From NCBI GenBank assembly GCA_009602725.1, contig WELB01000015.1, positions 887,367 to 905,085 on the forward strand: 17,719 nt of DNA, read 5' to 3'. This stretch comes from Spirogloea muscicola (taxonomy: Eukaryota > Streptophyta > Zygnematophyceae > Spirogloeales > Spirogloeaceae). Position 1 is the first letter of the stretch. Each line of letters starts with the position of its first letter. The notes under the pieces are model-generated. The model saw only the letters and a program-made list of their open reading frames with translations, ran no database searches and was not told the origin of the DNA. The position numbers were made by a program, and so were the translations under genes. Shown here piece by piece: positions 1-8,702 of the stretch.

Positions 1-124
<124 letters not shown>

Positions 125-245
125 CGCCGCCGCTGGCACCGGCGCTGTCGGGCCGCCGCCGGAGGGCATGGCCAGCTGAGCGCAGCAGCCGCGGGCGCCC
201 CCTTCCAGGGCTCGGCCGCCCGGCAGCATCGTCGAGTGCCGTATA

Positions 246-276
246 CGGCGGCGGCGGCGGCGGCGGCGCGGCGGCG
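246..276 (+). repeat. GGC trinucleotide run directly before the ARFRP1 start codon
   Basis: An almost pure GGC repeat runs straight into the ATG at 277, so it would lie in the 5' leader of the GTPase mRNA. Such runs are common in GC-rich algal leaders. No TATA box or other promoter element was recognised upstream (124-245), which is simply GC-rich. Confidence 0.75.
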
Positions 277-2061
277 ATGTTCTCGCTGCTCTTCGGGCTG
301 TGGCGGCTGGTCTTCAGCAAGGCCGAGTTCCACGTCCTCGTGCTCGGCGTCGACAAGGCCGGCAAGACTGTAAGGCCGGCGGCGGCGGGCCTTCCGCTGC
401 GCCATGTCGCAGCAAGGACTGGCGATCCCCGAGCTAGCGATAACTGTTATCAATAACGGTAATGGTTGTATCATTGTTTTGCCTAATCATTCATAAACAC
501 TTGACCGGCGCTGGCTGGCGGCGGCTCAGACGCTGCTGGAGCGCGTGAAGTCGATCTACGGCGACGGAGACGGCCTGCCGCCGGAGCGCATCGTGCCGAC
601 GGTGGGCCTCAACATCGGCCGCGTCGAGGCCCACAAGGCCAAGCTCATCTTCTGGGACCTCGGCGGCCAGGTACGCCGCAGCCGCCAGTCTTTCCTGCGA
701 AGTAGCCTTAGGTGCAAGCCCTTGCTATCTGAAGATTGCTACATGGATCTCATTGCAGATTTTTGATGCCTCTCGGGGTTTCTTGTTTGATAGTCTAACA
801 GTGGTCATCACCTTAACCAGTAGCTTTACGGTCCTCGCCCTCCGAGGCTCAAAGGCTCAAAGGCTCACTGGCTATCGCCCCTGTCTCTGCTGCTGCTACT
901 GATGGCTGCGGCAGCTGGGCCTAAGGGCAATTTGGGAGAAGTACTACGAGGAGGCCCACGCGGTCGTGTACGTCGTCGACGCCGCCGCGCACGGCCAGCT
1001 CGAGGACGCCAAGAACGCCCTGGGTGCGCTGCTGCATCGCCTCTCTGCCACCTTAACCTTCTGTAGTTGTTGAAATCAGTTAGGCAGCTATATTAAGTTT
1101 CTTGGTCAATCAGCAACCTGACTGTGCTGAGAGCGTGCTATTATTGCTTAACAAGGGGAGGTCAAGTTTGCGAGCACAAGTCATTGCATTCATGTGCGGA
1201 TTTGGATGGCAATGTGGTCTGGCAGAGAAGATCCTGCGCCACGAGGACTTGCTGGGTGCCCCGGTCTTGATCTTCGCCAACAAGCAGGTCGGCGCCTGCG
1301 CACCATCCTTCTTCCCGCAGTTTGCCAGTGTCGGCGCTTGCAAACGCCACTCTTAGGACTCCTTCAGCTAGAGATACAAGTTGCTGCTGCTTTCTTGTCA
1401 TCTCTACACGATGTGCAGCCCTCAGCATTGGCTTACCTGTAATGCTTAAATTGAGATAAAGGGTTTTGGAGCCAAAGTCCTCAAGCTGCGTATGCTTTTG
1501 TTGCCGGAGCTTGCGGTGATCTGGCTCATACCCCCCCCGGCCTTGGTGGCAGGACATTGATGGTGCTATGTCTGCGGACGAGCTGACGCGGTACCTGGAC
1601 CTGCGGCAGCTTCGCAACCGCGACCACCTGGTCACCTCTGCCTGCTCCTACGATGGGTGAGCATGCCTGCATCTCGACTTGGATCTCTCAGGACAACTTT
1701 AGGCTCTATATACAGTGTATGGTATATATGTGCTCAAGACTGCCGGGTATCACTGAGAAAATGACCTGGACGGTGGGCTATTGTCAATGCTTTGGTTAAG
1801 AACAACAAGCCTGCAACTGGTCCCAATTACATTGTGACTCATACTATACAGCTGCAGATTTCGCAATAAGTCATTTCATCAAATCTTCCGGCTCAGATAT
1901 ATCAAGACGATGACTTCTGTCTAGCTTGTAACTTGCCTGTCACGTCATGCCCACCCAGCTCCGGTATCAGGGACGGTGTCCTGTGGCTCGTCGAGGCGAT
2001 GCGCAAGAGCCAGCGGTCGCTCCTCCTCAAGCAGCAAGCTGAGGGGGCCGCCATCATCTGA
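277..2061 (+). CDS. ARFRP1: ARFRP1/Arl3p-type small GTPase, six exons
   Basis: Exons are 277-369, 530-670, 915-1023, 1226-1287, 1553-1656 and 1959-2061; all introns are GT-AG, reading frame is kept throughout, and the product is 203 residues, close to the roughly 200 of the family. Visible G motifs are the P-loop GVDKAGKT (residues 24-31), the PTVG switch 1 threonine, WDLGGQ (73-78), NKQD (133-136, split by an intron) and TSAC near residue 163. The family is a trans-Golgi Arf-like GTPase that recruits ARL1 and golgin tethers and cycles between GTP and GDP. The protein starts Met-Phe and lacks Gly2, so it should not be myristoylated; yeast Arl3p also starts Met-Phe and is N-terminally acetylated for Golgi targeting. 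The similarity to ARFRP1 over other ARLs rests on the N-terminus and the TVGLNIG segment. The stop is TGA. Confidence 0.93.
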
Positions 2062-3152
2062 CAGCGTTCTGCGGCAGTACTGTCCTTGTCACATTCTTTG
2101 CAGCTCTCTCTGCAGCTCGTTTGAGTGGCAGCCAAGCGGGCACTCCAGGCTCCATCTCGGACCTGCTTGTTCCATGTCGCATGCCGCCTGGAGACTGCCA
2201 GTCTTGCCCCTAGCCGTCGAACTCGCCTCCGCTGGCTCTGAGCGCCAGGGCTTGTGCCAGCGGCGATAGTTATGCTCGACGGGCCTTCCAGTGTCCCTTT
2301 CTGTGACCAGCTTGCCACCTCAGTTGGCCATGCTGGCTAAGTGTGCCCCTTCTTTACTTCCCTGCCATTGAAGTTTGGAGCTGCTGGAGCGACATCTATG
2401 TTTTCTGCTTTTGCATGCCAGAAGATGGCAGCATCGGACCTCAGTGCTTGGAGCTGGAGCCACATCTATGTGTTCTGCTTGTATTGGCTATGAGATAGCA
2501 GCATGAAGCTCTACGCACCAGCCTCAGCAAGTTCACGGTATCCTTTTACATCAGCAGCCGCATACCATAATTCCGTTCTAATTTATGAAGTTTTTAACAC
2601 TGTCGGTTCTGCTACACCTTGAGGCTGGAGTGCACATTACTCAGGAAAGTGGTGTTAAGAAGTACGAGGGTCCCTGCACGGTGCCAAGGTTCTGAGCGAC
2701 AAACCCACTGCCTCTTTTGTAGAGGCTATGATGGCGCCCTGGACGTCATCCAAGCTTAAGTGTACAGGTACTCTTTGATGGGGCTCGACAAGCTCAGCAT
2801 TAACAGGTGGCTTTGCTGCTGCCCTTGCCTGCACACCGCTGCACTTGAGGTGTGTGCAGCTGAATGTTGCTCTGCTCCTCAGTTGCCCTGCTCAACCCAA
2901 GTGCAGTGAGCATTTAACAGAGATTCAACAAGGCTTGGGCTACTACAGCAGGACATTGACGCTGAGCCCAGCAGTTTGAGTCGTGATCAGAAGCCATTCC
3001 AAACATTATATGACTTCAGTGCAGCATTCAGAGAGCAGAAGCTGTATGAAGGAGGCATGGCCGTGAAAAGCCAGGTGCAAGATTTGAATTCCAGTGCAGC
3101 ACTGCAGCATCTAAGGTCACAGGCGTTTCAGCTTGTAAGCTCGGAATGATAA
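2062..3152. other. spacer between convergent genes
   Basis: This stretch contains the presumed 3' UTRs of the GTPase gene (+) and of the minus-strand gene ending at 3153. I see no coding exon. It holds a degenerate two-copy duplication (2374-2505). A TGTAA motif on + lies at about 3135-3139, but it is over 1 kb from the GTPase stop, so its role is unclear. Confidence 0.6.
2374..2505 (+). repeat. degenerate two-copy direct duplication, about 60 bases per copy
   Basis: Copies at about 2374-2436 and 2446-2505 share the order GGAGCTG, ACATCTATG, TTCTGCTT, a short variable part, then GATGGCAGCATC or GATAGCAGCATG. They are separated by about 10 bases and clearly diverged. This looks like an old local duplication in non-coding DNA, with no sign of coding constraint. 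Confidence 0.7.
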
Positions 3153-3497
3153 TCAGCCTCGGATAGCATCCATGTGAAAGTCCTCAGCTACAGCACATGT
3201 CTGGCCGCCCATCCTCCGCCTCAGCCGCTTCCGTCGCCGCCGCTCCTTGACGCTCAGGCCCTCCCACTGGATGACAAACGCAGCGTAGGCCAGCGCCGCT
3301 GCCCGCATCGGTGGGTCCTCAAGGGCCTTCGTCAGCACAGACCAGGCGCCATTGACAACCAAGGCTGCACTTGGAAGCACCGCAGCACTCAGTCTGACAT
3401 TGTCATTCAGGGCCTGGGCCACCCATTGGAGCGTTGCAGCAACGACGTCCTCAGCGCATCCTGCCCCTTGCCGGACTGCGTCGTGGACTGCGCCAGA
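3153..3497 (-). CDS. C-terminal exon of an unidentified minus-strand protein
   Basis: The minus strand is open with G/C-biased third positions and ends in TGA at 3153-3155. The peptide has a small-residue and hydrophobic middle (VLPSAALVVNGAWSVL, AAALAYAAFVIQ) followed by a very basic stretch (KERRRRKRLRRRMGG) and a short acidic end. A plausible acceptor (GGCGCAG, minus strand) places the exon start near 3497. Just upstream another frame reads LPDLDEALRSWLW, so an additional exon or a different boundary is possible. It may be the last exon of the gene that includes the Nudix exons (4671-6259) or of a separate gene between them. I do not recognise the family. The basic tail could be a nuclear signal or nucleic-acid contact, but that is inference only. 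Confidence 0.5.
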   Translation of the reverse strand, partial: SGAVHDAVRQGAGCAEDVVAATLQWVAQALNDNVRLSAAVLPSAALVVNGAWSVLTKALEDPPMRAAALAYAAFVIQWEGLSVKERRRRKRLRRRMGGQTCAVAEDFHMDAIRG

Positions 3498-4388
3498 GCC
3501 AGGAACGCAGAGCTTCGTCCAGGTCAGGCAGCTGCGGAATGGCACTCAGCTTAAAAGGCCACACACTTGAGATGAGGGCCTCCCCCACGCAAGGTGATTC
3601 AATACTCTGCATGATAGGTTGTGGTGACTGCAATGCTAGACGATAGCTGCTCCCAGGATCATGAGTGCCTGAACAGTATATATGCGCTACGGCAACAGAC
3701 TCAGCTACATTCTTTTGTCGGATTAAGCCAAAGGACCTGCATGATGCGTGTGATCACTCACAAGCGCTGGCCACAACTGTGCGCTGGGGCTCACAAAAGG
3801 ACACCAGGAAAGCTCTATTGCCCACAGCATGGGTGCCATCCCCGTCGACTTCCTCTCTGCAGATCATCAATCCAATTCAGCCTTCTGCTTCAGAGTCGGG
3901 CTCTCAGTGTAGATGGTACACTCCCACAAGGCATAATGTCAACAGGAATCTCCTTATACAGACTCACTACAAGGTCAGTGAATAATGATCCATGTTACAC
4001 AATATTCTGCAGGTACTCAAAGCGCAAGCCTAAGCCCTTGCCTTTCTCCAAATCACAGGCTGTGAAAGCGTAGCAACCTCTTTGTGCACTGTTTTTGGTG
4101 CTGCTGAGTGCTCGTCGGGCTTGGCCAGCAGCCGGGCTGCGCTACGGTGCAGGCAGCTGCCTCGCAAGGGAGCTCAGCACTTGTGCATAGATTTGAAGCG
4201 TCCGGTTGGTCAGTGGTCATAGCCCGGACGGCGTCATTCACCAGAATCTGGACGTCTTCATCACCAGGAGCAACTTCATCGGCATGCTGTGCGGAATGTG
4301 CGCAGCCATCTACCGCTTCCTCGGCACAATCGTCTTCAGGCAGTGGGCCCCTGTTATCCAGCAGACCCAGCAGCCTCAGATGCTTCAC
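3498..4388. other. stretch without a resolved gene model
   Basis: Introns of a minus-strand gene probably occupy most of this interval. One block, about 4228-4345, is open with G/C-rich third positions on + (reading LDVFITRSNFIGML and GMCAAIYRFLG) and also on minus in the frame that shares the same third positions (with one TAG, ending TGA), so composition cannot tell which strand codes. No clean splice sites could be tied to it. The remainder shows nothing recognisable. Confidence 0.35.
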
Positions 4389-4491
4389 CCAGTAGACCAT
4401 GTGCTCTGGGCTGGCCGCCACTCTGCTGAAGGGTGACGACCTCGGGAGGCGGCCTGCAACCTTGACCGACAGCGACCGCATGCTGACGCTG
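4389..4491 (-). CDS. probable internal exon, unidentified protein
   Basis: A strong acceptor (TTCGTTTTGCAG on the minus strand) precedes an open frame with about four fifths G/C third positions, reading SVSMRSLSVKVAGRLP and then SPEHMVYW. A donor-like GTGAAG follows the Trp codon; the frame also stays open past it (KHLRLLGLL), so the exon could be longer. The phase fits a splice from the Nudix exon: a donor GTGCGT at 4752 would leave GA, and this exon supplies C, giving an uninterrupted frame. That would extend the Nudix gene beyond the TGA at 4671. Function is unrecognised. Confidence 0.4.
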
Positions 4492-4598
4492 CTGCAAAAC
4501 GAAAGCAATTGCGAATGTTGGGAGCTGTCTGCTTGTTGGGAAAATTAGCAATAACACTGCGTCCACTTTGATGATTTCACTTAGCCTGCTGAGAAGAA

Positions 4599-4626
4599 AG
4601 GCTAATTGCCAGTGAGCAATTAGCCT
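4599..4626. repeat. perfect 11-bp inverted repeat with 6-base loop
   Basis: Arms AGGCTAATTGC and GCAATTAGCCT flank CAGTGA. The element lies in AT-rich DNA that would be intron if the Nudix gene splices from 4753 to 4491, or just past the stop at 4671 if it does not. It could be a cruciform or RNA hairpin, or the remnant of a small inverted-repeat element. Confidence 0.85.
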
Positions 4627-4670
4627 GTGCAAGCATCTCAAGGTGCAACATGATTTGCTGCAAGAATCTG

Positions 4671-6259
4671 TCAGAGCAAGTCATCTAAGCATGCTAGCAA
4701 ATACATGTCGGAGTTGCAGCACACTCTTAAGCCATGCAGGGATGGCACGCACTCTGAAGGTGGGAGGTTGGAGAGGAAGGCCGTGACGCCGGCGAGCTCC
4801 GCGGCCCGCATTGTGGCCACAAAGCGGGGGTGCAACGCCAGCCGGGGCCTGGTGCTGGCTGCCTTGGACGGCTTCAGAGCGGCCTTTGTGTCCTGTGAGG
4901 CGTGCGCAGGCCCCTTATTTGGACTGTTTCCAGAAAACTCAAGTTGGTTGGGAGGTGATTGTCTCAAGTTAGTCTCCGTTGCCAGCCACATTGCCTCGGC
5001 TAAGAGCCCAGAGTACTGGCGGCCCTTGGCAAAGAGATTGTCTGCCCACACGACTGTGCTCGTAATGTAATAATGTATAATAAATAGCATATGACTTCTT
5101 GCACAATTGAAATGATAGGTACAATTGAAGGCCGAGGGCGTTCAATCGACCACGAAGATCTGGGAGCACCTGCGCTGCGTCCAGCAGCCTCGCAAAGGGT
5201 ACCCAGAGGAAGGCGTTCTTCTCGGCGCCGCTCACGCCGTTGCGCTGCCGTCGGTTTTCCTGCGCACACGGCTATTCCTTGCTCAGGACATAAGCATCTT
5301 CGCTTATCCAGCTATCTTCCTAACCGCCACAAGGATACCTCCAGTCTGTCACATTCATTATCACCTGATGGGATGCTGTAGCAGAAGGATGATTTGGGCA
5401 CTGAGACTGCTCATACCTCAGTGGCGAGGTCGAACATCAGCGGGTCGATGTATGTCACAACGGCCACGTACATGCTGCCGGGGAGAAGGAGCACATGCTC
5501 TTCGCGTCATGGGCGAACCAAATTGCGTCATGCAGAGAACCAAATTGGTCGGCGTTTGGCAACGTCTTCTAAGCTCAGATGGCCAAAGCGTCAGAAAGCT
5601 CAACAAGATTCCACACAACCCAAGTCCTGCAAGGGCAGCTGATAGCTGGTTCTGCAGGATCCTGCTGACAAGCACTTCCTTGCCTCAGCTCACCTGACGT
5701 CCTACTGCTAACACGGGGGTACTGAGAGCGCCCTGTCTGCCTAGCCTGTGGCTCCGCTAACATAGTCATCAACACCCTCTGTATGCACCTGGCTGGCTAT
5801 TACAGCCGCTAATTGAACACTAGCAGCCGTAAGTCTTACTAAACCGGCGGCGTACCAGTAGTGGCCGCGGCCCTTCATGGGCGCAGCGACACGGAAGGCG
5901 TGCTCCGGGCCCATACGAAGGTGCGCCGCCATGGCCGCCGTCGAGGCCTCGACAGTCAGGCGGTTCAGGCCGGCGCCGGCGAACAGGCCCAGCGTCTCCT
6001 CGCTGAACTCGCGCGCCGCGGTGGCCTCGGGGTCGTCGTCGCCGGCCTCGCGGTGGCCGCCGAAGTCGCGCCACCAGCCGGCGCCGCGGCGGCCGCGGCT
6101 CGGCTCCCGGCCCAGCAAGGCCAGGAAGGACCCACAACCGCCATGGCCGCCATTGCCGTCGTCGCGAGCCACTGGCAGGACGCCAGCGGCGCGCCAGCCT
6201 GAGTTGCCCTGCGCCCGGGTGAAGTATCGGTGGCTTCGTGGCGATGGCGAGGACCCCAT
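4671..6259 (-). CDS. Nudix hydrolase, at least four exons
   Basis: Minus-strand exons are 6259-5856, 5474-5417, 5259-5170 and 4892-4671, joined in frame through GT-AG introns (phases 2, 0, 0), giving 257 residues. The Nudix box spans residues 67-91 (GGHREAGDDDPEATAAREF, then SEETLG); Glu84, Glu87 and Glu88 match the metal-binding REUxEE core. The spacing to the last Gly is one residue longer than the canonical motif. Later strands fit a Nudix fold: GRGHYCMYVAVVTYIDP and KNAFLWVPFARLL. The family hydrolyses nucleoside diphosphates linked to another group, using Mg2+; the substrate cannot be assigned. The ATG at 6259 was chosen because the upstream part of this frame is low-complexity and overlaps another ORF. 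The 3' end is uncertain: third-position bias drops after about 4753, where a GTGCGT donor may lead to an exon at 4491. The stop shown is TGA. Confidence 0.75.
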
Positions 6260-6261
6260 CG

Positions 6262-6459
6262 TCACCGGCTGATGGTTTTGCCGAAGCTGCGCTGCCGCTG
6301 GGACGACGGCGACGGCGATGGCGGCGCGTCCAGGAGCTTGCTGGGGTGCTCCAGATGCTGCACGGCGGCCGCCACCTCCGCGCGCCCGCGCACGATGACG
6401 TACACCATGAAGAGCGCGGCGCCGCAGAAGGCCAGCACGTCCCACACCCGCGCCGCCAT
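6262..6459 (-). CDS. 65-residue single-pass membrane protein ORF, immediately 5' of the Nudix ORF
   Basis: The ATG at 6459 lies in a good context (GCGGCCATGG). The peptide begins MAARVWDVLAFCGAALFMVY, so residues about 8-23 form a hydrophobic helix, followed by a basic, then Pro/Ser-rich tail ending in SFGKTISR. Its TGA (6264-6262) is only 2 nt before the Nudix ATG at 6259, in a different frame. Splicing the two into one protein looks hard: the GT dinucleotides I checked in this ORF sit in phase 0, which does not fit entry into the Nudix frame at the visible CAG acceptor. So this is either the first cistron of a dicistronic mRNA or a long upstream ORF. Family unrecognised; it may sit in an ER or organelle membrane (inference). 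Confidence 0.6.
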   Translation of the reverse strand: MAARVWDVLAFCGAALFMVYVIVRGRAEVAAAVQHLEHPSKLLDAPPSPSPSSQRQRSFGKTISR

Positions 6460-7025
6460 GGCCGCAGCTCAGAAGCTCAGGGCTCAGGGTTTCGGAGGGC
6501 CCCCACGTCTCCAGAAGGACGGCCTGCGGCGTCCTGCGACGGCGGCGCTGGCTCTGGCAGCTGACACACTGGCCGCACCTTGCACTAACGGTTTGTACAG
6601 CTCAGGTGAGAGATGGACTCTTCCAGTAGAAGAATTTCGTGTATTTGAAACAAACGTAGGCCAAATGGCCGAGCACAAAGGCAAGCACATCTAAGATCTA
6701 CATAACCCACAGCAGATTGACCCGCTCAGTAACCACCGGGTCAAAACATGAAGGTCGCTAAGCGATGCCTCAATACTAGGTGGCAGATACGAAGCCCTTC
6801 TACCACCAACTAGAGCTCGCCCAGCTTTCTGGTGCAAAGCATTAGCCTGAGCACTGAGGGCGATGGTTGTGATTCGCCAACCCAGACAAGGGGAATGAAA
6901 CAGAGTTTGAAGAGGCCCAGAAAAGCGCTAAAGCATACGGCGACTCAAGTGGCCACTGGGTGGTCAGTATCTCCTGACGAGATGCCGCCGGTCAGAGAAA
7001 CTAGTCTCCGGGTAGCAGGTCCCCT

Positions 7026-7062
7026 CTTTGGGCTGGCCTCTCACAGCCATCACAGCCATCGC
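7026..7062 (+). repeat. dispersed repeat, copy A
   Basis: It matches the consensus CTTTGGGCTGGCCTTTCACA followed by GCCATCGCC. This copy carries a duplicated CACAGCCAT. Related copies lie at 7358, 7583 and 12053, all in the same orientation. Confidence 0.6.
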
Positions 7063-7357
7063 TCAGGTGTTTTCTCCTCTCCTGCAGCCTCTGACTTTGA
7101 CCTCTGAGTCCATGAGACTTTCGTTGGATTTTTGTTGTTCTTTTCTTCTAATCGTCGTCGTCAAATTCCTATTGCTACATCTTCCAACATCCATGTGCTT
7201 ACCAGGGGGTATTGAGCTACTTCTCACGTATGAGAGCCCTTTTGTGGTGGTCATCGATTTTCCTGAGTGGTATACGCTCTCCCACTCCTTTGGACCTGGC
7301 CTCTGCCAGCCCCTCTTCTCTATGGGCGCGCAATTTCTTCTTGGAACCTCGTGCACT

Positions 7358-7390
7358 CTTTGTGGGCCGGCCTTCCACAGCCATTTCGCC
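7358..7390 (+). repeat. dispersed repeat, copy B
   Basis: It reads CTTTGTGGGCCGGCC, then TTCCACAGCCATTTCGCC. The centre is a perfect 8-bp palindrome, GGCCGGCC. It lies about 330 bases after copy A. Confidence 0.55.
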
Positions 7391-7582
7391 ACTTTGGAAC
7401 GAGCAGAGTGGAACAATTACATCTGTCATTCACATATCCCTGCCAGGTAGCTATTAGATAGAGGGCCGCCGAATGATCGAGCAGTAGTATACATAAGGGA
7501 AGGTGCTCGGCTTTCCACCGGCACCTTCCTTGTGACAATGTTAGCTAGTTCACCTCCATTGCTATTCGACCTTGTCATCTCT

Positions 7583-7614
7583 TGTTTTGGGCTGGCCTTT
7601 CAAAAGCCATCGCC
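7583..7614 (+). repeat. dispersed repeat, copy C
   Basis: It reads TGTTTTGGGCTGGCC, then TTTCAAAAGCCATCGCC. It lies about 225 bases after copy B. Confidence 0.6.
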
Positions 7615-8702
7615 TCCTGTTGGCCTCCACGGAATGGCCTCCTTCTGCAAGAGCTTCTCTCTCCCCACAGAAGACGACGTGGGCAGATCGACAACCGCAG
7701 GCTCAGAAGCCACGCAATCCGCACGCCAGGCCGTACATCAAGAGGACTGCAAGTGCCACTGAGATTTGTGACTAGAGTAGTGAAGCCAAGGAACGTGACA
7801 ACATAGAAGTCTGCATTGCTTGCAGCTGGCCGCCAAGCTCCACGACTGCACATAGGTTTGCTGGTGAAAAGTCAGCATTGGCACCAGCGCTGCAGCCGCT
7901 CTACTGAGCTCACTCGCTCAACGTACAAGGATTTGCAGGATGCAGACTCCAGGCTATTACCGAGTATCCTTACGAGCTGCCGTAGGATGACTGGGCAGCC
8001 GATTGGCTTTGCTGAAAAGTATTGTTGATAACTTAATCCCAGCATCAGCTCCACTGGCGCTGCTCGCAAAGCCAGCCACCAGCGCCAAATGGCTATTTGC
8101 TAAGAGCTTCGTGGAGCCCGCCGGCGAAGAAACTGTCTTGGCCACATCCTAATGGAAGCAACACAGAGCAAGTGAGTTGGTAATATCCAACAGTCAGGAC
8201 ACTGATAGGAAGCACCATAAACAATTAGCACCCTTGAGCTGGCACAGCTGGGCCATCTGAGCTGCTTCATTTCTTGGCAGCGACCTCAACCCTGAACCCA
8301 CATATAATGTCTTCTGCCTGGAGATATTTCACTAACATCTCATGTGACTGTATAGCTCAGACAGGGTGATCCTTGACTCGAGCAAGTGCATATACTGTAT
8401 ACCTCTTTGTCTATGTTGCCTTTGTGTCAACTGCTTCAGTGCCCTCTGCTCTCATTGCTGTGATGGATGCATAACTGTATATGAGCGCCATACTGTCAGC
8501 AACCGCTTAAGGCTGGCTGCCTTCTTTCCAAACCTGGTCCGGAGGCAGCAAGTTTAAGATGATCAGCTTGCTTGCATTGAGGGCCAGGGCAGCTCTCGAC
8601 TGAGGTGTGTCACTGCAGACTGTGTCACGCATTCAGGCAGTCCTCAGGTGCCAATGCTGCTGACGCGACACGGTCAGCAGTCACTTCCTAACCTAAGACT
8701 CA

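Larger units (their letters stand above)
6460..8702. other. 2.2-kb spacer without a convincing gene
   Basis: This lies between the 5' end of the membrane-ORF/Nudix unit and the 3' end of the RING-WD40 gene, both on minus, so it should contain the Nudix promoter and the RING-WD40 3' UTR. Open frames here are short and lack sustained third-position bias. It contains three copies of a short dispersed repeat (7026, 7358, 7583). A minus-strand stretch near 7990-8130 looks weakly protein-like, but no splice context supports it. Confidence 0.55.

Noticed and set aside
5741-6445. N-terminally extended Nudix protein starting at 6445
   Set aside because: The extra residues are Arg/Ala/Gly-rich shadow sequence overlapping the membrane ORF; the ATG at 6259 begins the plausible protein.
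7060-7460. Overlapping open frames of 64-140 codons on both strands
   Set aside because: No third-position bias, no motifs and no matching splice sites; probably chance frames in spacer DNA.
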